Origin: Spirochaetales bacterium | GTDB lineage: Bacteria > Spirochaetota > Leptospiria > Leptospirales > Leptonemataceae | DNA: 64,000 nt | Direction: 5' to 3' | NCBI GenBank assembly: GCA_024233935.1 | Contig: JACKOY010000003.1 | Coordinates: forward strand, 62,001 to 126,000 | Shown here: piece by piece, positions 60,684 to 64,000 of the stretch | Position numbering within the stretch: the stretch's first letter is position 1 | Layout of the letters: each line of letters starts with the position of its first letter | Program-made: the position numbers and the translations under genes | The notes under the pieces: generated by a model | Told to the model about the DNA's origin: nothing | What the model saw: only the letters and a program-made list of their open reading frames with translations | Databases searched by the model: none

Positions 60684-61321
60684 AAGAGCGCATGATGCGA
60701 CTGCTGGACGGGATCCAGAGCCGGACCCGGCGCTGGGGATTGCGCGAGTGGTTGCCCGTGGGCCTTGTCGTGCAACTGCTTGCGCTTCTATTGTACAGCT
60801 TGATCGCGATGTTGTGGTTTGGCCCTGAGGCCAGTTCCGGGGAGATCTCGCTCTCGCCCGAGATGAGTTTCATTGAGTTTCAAGAAGTTAGCGACGTCGA
60901 ACAGGCCCAATCGCGCGATCTCTCCGAAGAAGTAGTCGAGGTAGATCGGCCCGAGCAGGAAGAAGAAATCAACTGGCAGAATGCGGTCGATCCGTCCCTG
61001 GACCCGAATCAGATCTATGTGGCGCGGCTGGACGTGCGCACATCTACCGATGACTATCCTGGCCGCGCCCGACGGGCCAACCTGGGCCGGGTCACCGTGG
61101 CGGTTTCGCTTTATATCTCGGCCGACGGTCGCATCCGGGACGTCCGCATCCGAAACATCCGGAGCACAACCGGGGGACATGAAATCTATGAGTCGGACTT
61201 CATTGCGGCCACCCGGCGGGTCTTCTTGACCCAGGCGCGCCTCATTGGTAGTCCGTACCGCACCGAGGGCGAAGCGCGCGATTTTCAATGGGATACCACA
61301 ATCACCTTCACACTGCAATGA
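60680..61321 (+). CDS. TonB family energy transducer (short)
   Basis: 213 residues. One membrane helix lies at about 26-46 (VGLVVQLLALLLYSLIAMLW). The linker is short and acidic (EEVVEVDRPEQEEEINW) and lacks the Pro/Lys-rich spacer of E. coli TonB. The C-terminal domain (RANLGRVTVAVSLYISADGRIRDVRIRNI near 133-161) has the TonB fold. It would carry energy to outer-membrane receptors. It overlaps both neighbours by four bases. Confidence 0.82.
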   Translation: MKERMMRLLDGIQSRTRRWGLREWLPVGLVVQLLALLLYSLIAMLWFGPEASSGEISLSPEMSFIEFQEVSDVEQAQSRDLSEEVVEVDRPEQEEEINWQNAVDPSLDPNQIYVARLDVRTSTDDYPGRARRANLGRVTVAVSLYISADGRIRDVRIRNIRSTTGGHEIYESDFIAATRRVFLTQARLIGSPYRTEGEARDFQWDTTITFTLQ

Positions 61322-62052
61322 GAGCCGGCCTGGCCGTGGCGTTTCTGCTCGTGTCTGGCTGCACCAGCAGCCCGCTCTACCATGCGCCACCAACCGCCGA
61401 GCCGCCGGCGGGCATTCAATCCGCGGGTCGCTTCATGCTTTTCAGCATGCTGGTACGAAGCGTGGCCGCTGCCAACAGTCAGGGCTTCGACTGGACAGCC
61501 CGCCGGGACGAGGCCGACTACACGCGCCTGCAGGAGCGGCTGACCGAAACGATGACGCAACCATTCTCACTCCAGGTCGTTGATTTTCGCGACCTGAGCG
61601 AGCAAACTCTGTACAGGGAAGCACGCTGGCCCGTTCAGGAACGCTATTATCTGAATCCGAATCTGATGCCGATTGTGCAGGATGCCGGGCAGGAAGATCT
61701 CATGCTGCGGGTGGGTTCGGCCCTTTACCTGGATTACATGGCAACGGCGCTCTGGGATTACTCAATCTCCAAGATCATGCTGCGCGCCGGCCGCATAAGC
61801 TGCCGCCTGCAGCTGAATCTGTACCGTCCAGAGCAAGGTCTGGTCTGGCATGCGGAGTTTGAAAGTAGCGAAACGGCCGAGCCTTACGATCGATCGCTTT
61901 CGCTCGATGAGCTGTTTCATGGATACGAAGCCGTGACCGGCGCCGCCTTAAATCGATGCGAAGATTCTGTTCTCGACCAGCTGCAGAGTCGCGTGCGGTC
62001 ATTCCCGGTACTTCGGGGGCCGACCGAAAACACCGATGGCACCCGCTTCTAA
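61318..62052 (+). CDS. Lipoprotein of the TonB operon
   Basis: 244 residues from ATG in an ATGA overlap. MRAGLAVAFLLVSGC is a short signal with lipobox VSG-C. The mature part is alpha/beta with repeated Leu/Tyr blocks (LQVVDFRDLSEQTLYREARWPVQERYYLNPN). No family is recognised. It is translated with TonB, so it may be the outer-membrane lipoprotein partner of a TonB-linked step. It overlaps the next gene by 17 bases. Confidence 0.65.
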   Translation: MRAGLAVAFLLVSGCTSSPLYHAPPTAEPPAGIQSAGRFMLFSMLVRSVAAANSQGFDWTARRDEADYTRLQERLTETMTQPFSLQVVDFRDLSEQTLYREARWPVQERYYLNPNLMPIVQDAGQEDLMLRVGSALYLDYMATALWDYSISKIMLRAGRISCRLQLNLYRPEQGLVWHAEFESSETAEPYDRSLSLDELFHGYEAVTGAALNRCEDSVLDQLQSRVRSFPVLRGPTENTDGTRF

Positions 62053-63433
62053 GGCCAGGCGTCTGGAGCGCGCAGCGACCCTGGCTTCGGCCGCGGCTAT
62101 TGCAGCGATGGCGATTTCGATCAGCGCCACGCAGATCTGCATCGGTCTTTCCATCGCCCTGTTCTTTTTCAGCATGGTTTACAGCGGGCGTGAGGGTGCC
62201 CAAAAAACCGGGCTGCACCTGCCCCCTCCCCTGCGAGAAGGCGCGCTGCTCGCCTGTGGCCTGATCCTGAGTCTCCTGTATCACTGCGTCCGGGATCCGG
62301 GTCCGTGGCTTCGCCAATTTCTGGCGGGAGCCAATTCCGAGCTGAGTGACCTGCCCCTTTTTTTGTTCGGGTTTCTGGTGTTTCGCCTGACCCGGCACGA
62401 AGACCAGAGGCGTATCCTGGAAGGCGCGCTTCTCGTATGCGGCTGCGTGCTGATCGTGAGCGGTGTGGCATCGGTGTTTTCGGAGTTTAGACTGGAACGC
62501 CTACTGACTGGTGTGCCGCCGGTCGCCAGCGCCGCCAATCGTCCACAGCATCCATTGGAATGGCCGATCCACGCGCGTCTGTTTCGCCCTACGGGACTCA
62601 TGAATACGCGGCTGACCTACGCCGGCATGCTGGTGCTTCTGCTACCGGGCTGGATCGCACCGCAAGAAACAAGCGCGCGCCTGCGCTATTTGAAATGGAG
62701 CCTGGCGATTGCGGGAATCGTGCTCTTGCTCGCCAATGGCTCCCGTTCGGCTCAGGTAGGCTTTGTGCTTTCTCTGCCGGCCCTGGCTTTGCTTCTGATG
62801 CACAAACATACGCGGCTGCGATGGGCCTTTCCTGGCGTGGCGGCGGTCGTCCTTTTGGGCGCTGCGCTTCTTTTGTTTGCTTATCCGACCGCCCCGGCAC
62901 GGGCCTTTGAGCTTCTGGTGGGCCGACACACGGACTATTCGCGGCTGATCATCTGGTCAACGGCGGGCGATCTGACTGCGGCCAATCCGCTCTTCGGTGT
63001 GGGGCCCGGAAACTATGAGGCCGCGAGTCTGTCCTGGCGGTCGGACTTCTTGATTGAGCATCCCGAACTGTGGTACTACTTTGAAAATGCCCCCCGGGGA
63101 CACGCCCACAACGACCTCCTTCATCTCGCGGCGGTGGGTGGATTGCCGGTGGCCCTCCTTTTTCTCGCTCTATGCTTTCAGGTTGCCCGCGGAGCCCTCA
63201 ACGGCGCAACGCGCGCTCGCTCGCTCTTCATCGGTTGCCTGGCACTTCTGGGGGCCGGCTTTGCACAATGCTACTACCAGGACGATGAAGTCGTGAGTTT
63301 ATTCTGGGTTGTGGCGGCCCTGGCTACGGGCGCGCAAACAGATACTCGGCGCAGCTCGCATTTTGATCCACACTTCGAAAGTCCAGGCGCAGAAGTTCGC
63401 CCGACTGACTCCCCGGCCCCGCCTGCATATTGA
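62036..63433 (+). CDS. O-antigen ligase/polymerase-like membrane protein, second copy
   Basis: 465 residues, overlapping the lipoprotein end by 17 bases. Ten or more hydrophobic segments and a periplasmic loop match the copy at 31111. Shared motifs are GLMNTRLTYAG near 186-196, GVGPGNYEAASLS near 322-334, RGHAHNDLLHLAAVGG near 356-371 and AQCYYQDDE near 411-419. The C-terminal 35 residues are unrelated to the other copy and lie over the convergent gene. Role in polysaccharide ligation or polymerisation is inferred. Confidence 0.85.
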   Translation: MAPASKARRLERAATLASAAAIAAMAISISATQICIGLSIALFFFSMVYSGREGAQKTGLHLPPPLREGALLACGLILSLLYHCVRDPGPWLRQFLAGANSELSDLPLFLFGFLVFRLTRHEDQRRILEGALLVCGCVLIVSGVASVFSEFRLERLLTGVPPVASAANRPQHPLEWPIHARLFRPTGLMNTRLTYAGMLVLLLPGWIAPQETSARLRYLKWSLAIAGIVLLLANGSRSAQVGFVLSLPALALLLMHKHTRLRWAFPGVAAVVLLGAALLLFAYPTAPARAFELLVGRHTDYSRLIIWSTAGDLTAANPLFGVGPGNYEAASLSWRSDFLIEHPELWYYFENAPRGHAHNDLLHLAAVGGLPVALLFLALCFQVARGALNGATRARSLFIGCLALLGAGFAQCYYQDDEVVSLFWVVAALATGAQTDTRRSSHFDPHFESPGAEVRPTDSPAPPAY

Positions 63434-64000
63434 TGCTTTCCGGGAACTGAGAGTCGCGATAGGCGCCTTCCAGAGTCACGTCGATGTTTGCCGGCGGATT
63501 GGCCGAAGCATACTTCAGGGTGCGCAGGCGGCGTTCCTCAAACTCATAGCGGTAGGATTGTGCGGTGTTGCCGATCAGAACCTCAAGGCGGCTCTGCTCT
63601 TGCTGCAGACGGGCGCCGGGTTCAAAAAGGGCCGCCGGGAGCCGGGCATACAGCAGGTCCTGAAACGCGACGAACGGCAGTTGGATTCCGTTGTTACCCA
63701 GTCCCTGTACGTAAAATTGATTCAATGGGATCGGCGCCAGCGTACCCTGTTCGGCCGACCGAACAAAAGCAAAGCCATCTCGAATCACAACCCGGCTGAT
63801 GGTTATGCCCAAAAAAGGATCCCGGAACTCGAGCACCATGCGATCGTTCTCGTTGTCGGCTCGAATGGTTCCGCGGGCGCTGCGCTCTCCCTGTCCGGGC
63901 AAACGGCCGGTCACAGTGAAATTGGCCAGGTAACACGCGGGGGGCGCATAGGCGCTGCGGATTTGTTCCAGTTCCTGGCGCGGACCGCCGGACTCTTCGG
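63324..64000 (-). CDS. Hypothetical protein, C-terminal part (5' end beyond window)
   Basis: The open frame runs off the window edge with at least 225 codons. A Cys in PPACYLANFTVTGRL near the visible start and the beta-strand pattern RGTIRADNENDRMVLEFRD, then IGNTAQSYRYEFEERRLRTL, resemble LolA/LolB-like outer-membrane lipoprotein carriers or DUF4292 proteins, but this is weak. It overlaps the ligase gene end by 110 bases in the opposite direction. Both reading frames look protein-like in the overlap. Confidence 0.55.
   Translation of the reverse strand, partial: EESGGPRQELEQIRSAYAPPACYLANFTVTGRLPGQGERSARGTIRADNENDRMVLEFRDPFLGITISRVVIRDGFAFVRSAEQGTLAPIPLNQFYVQGLGNNGIQLPFVAFQDLLYARLPAALFEPGARLQQEQSRLEVLIGNTAQSYRYEFEERRLRTLKYASANPPANIDVTLEGAYRDSQFPESINMQAGPGSQSGELLRLDFRSVDQNASCAEYLFARP

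Overview
The window is chromosomal DNA from a GC-rich spirochaete, most likely in or near the Leptospirales (Leptonema/Turneriella-like). The clues are a flgB-flgC-fliE-fliF flagellar operon, a FlaA-type periplasmic-filament sheath protein, a very large TPR protein that could be the spirochaete flagellar collar protein FlcA, a MeaA-type mutase with its MeaB chaperone, the long (plant-type) form of IspG, and many lipoproteins. Genes are packed very tightly: ATGA/TGATG stop-start overlaps are common, many convergent stops lie within 0-30 bp of each other, and only one stretch over 300 bp has no gene. I saw no rRNA, tRNA, CRISPR array, insertion sequence or prophage gene. This is core genome with unusual passengers rather than a mobile island.

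Layout. 1-2522: minus-strand unknowns, a methyltransferase and a secreted DUF1566 protein. 2619-6709: purS-purQ-nadE, then a 44-residue zinc ribbon and an exported HAD phosphatase-like protein. 6740-13058: ilvD, meaA-meaB, ddl and a gamma-glutamylcyclotransferase-like gene. 13099-21281: Mpo1-like protein, proC, a double ACT protein, a DUF4254/GT9 pair, an LptG-family permease with a polyprenol/diacylglycerol-kinase-like protein, and a coiled-coil protein followed by a SurA-like lipoprotein. 21301-24929: a compact operon of an Ntn-type C69 peptidase, a class III aminotransferase and a kinase-like protein. 24995-30994: pseudouridine synthase, FlaA-like protein, metallo-beta-lactamase-fold hydrolase and the flagellar rod/M-ring operon, which ends in a clear terminator. 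31111-37440: surface-polysaccharide genes (O-antigen-ligase-like, two SGNH proteins, MBOAT acyltransferase) with a CbiX-like protein and a small lipoprotein. 37475-44642: a long minus-strand chain of overlapping or tightly spaced genes (htrA-like, birA, coaX, DUF420-like, transketolase N-half, polytopic glycosyltransferase, SirB1, polyprenyl synthase). 44670-53061: RNase D, a signal-peptidase-I-like protein without its catalytic dyad, an acyl-CoA dehydrogenase, ispG, a secreted M23 peptidase and a secreted glycogen-binding-domain protein. 53192-58877: the FlcA-like giant, a WecG/TagA glycosyltransferase and thiS-thiE. 59052-64000: exbB-exbD-exbD-tonB-lipoprotein-ligase operon and a partial convergent gene.

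How it fits together. Cell-envelope work dominates: lipid A/polysaccharide export and ligation, O-acetylation, peptidoglycan (ddl, M23), quality control (HtrA, SurA-like), TonB energy coupling and periplasmic flagella. Cofactor and central metabolism (NAD, CoA, biotin, thiamine, isoprenoids, proline, branched-chain amino acids, purines) is interleaved. The strongest leads for new biology are the active-site-less signal peptidase, the roughly 40-fold DLG-repeat cytoplasmic arm on the TPR protein, the C69/aminotransferase/kinase-like operon, the secreted glycogen-binding/M23 pair, and the TonB operon ending in a polysaccharide-ligase-like gene.
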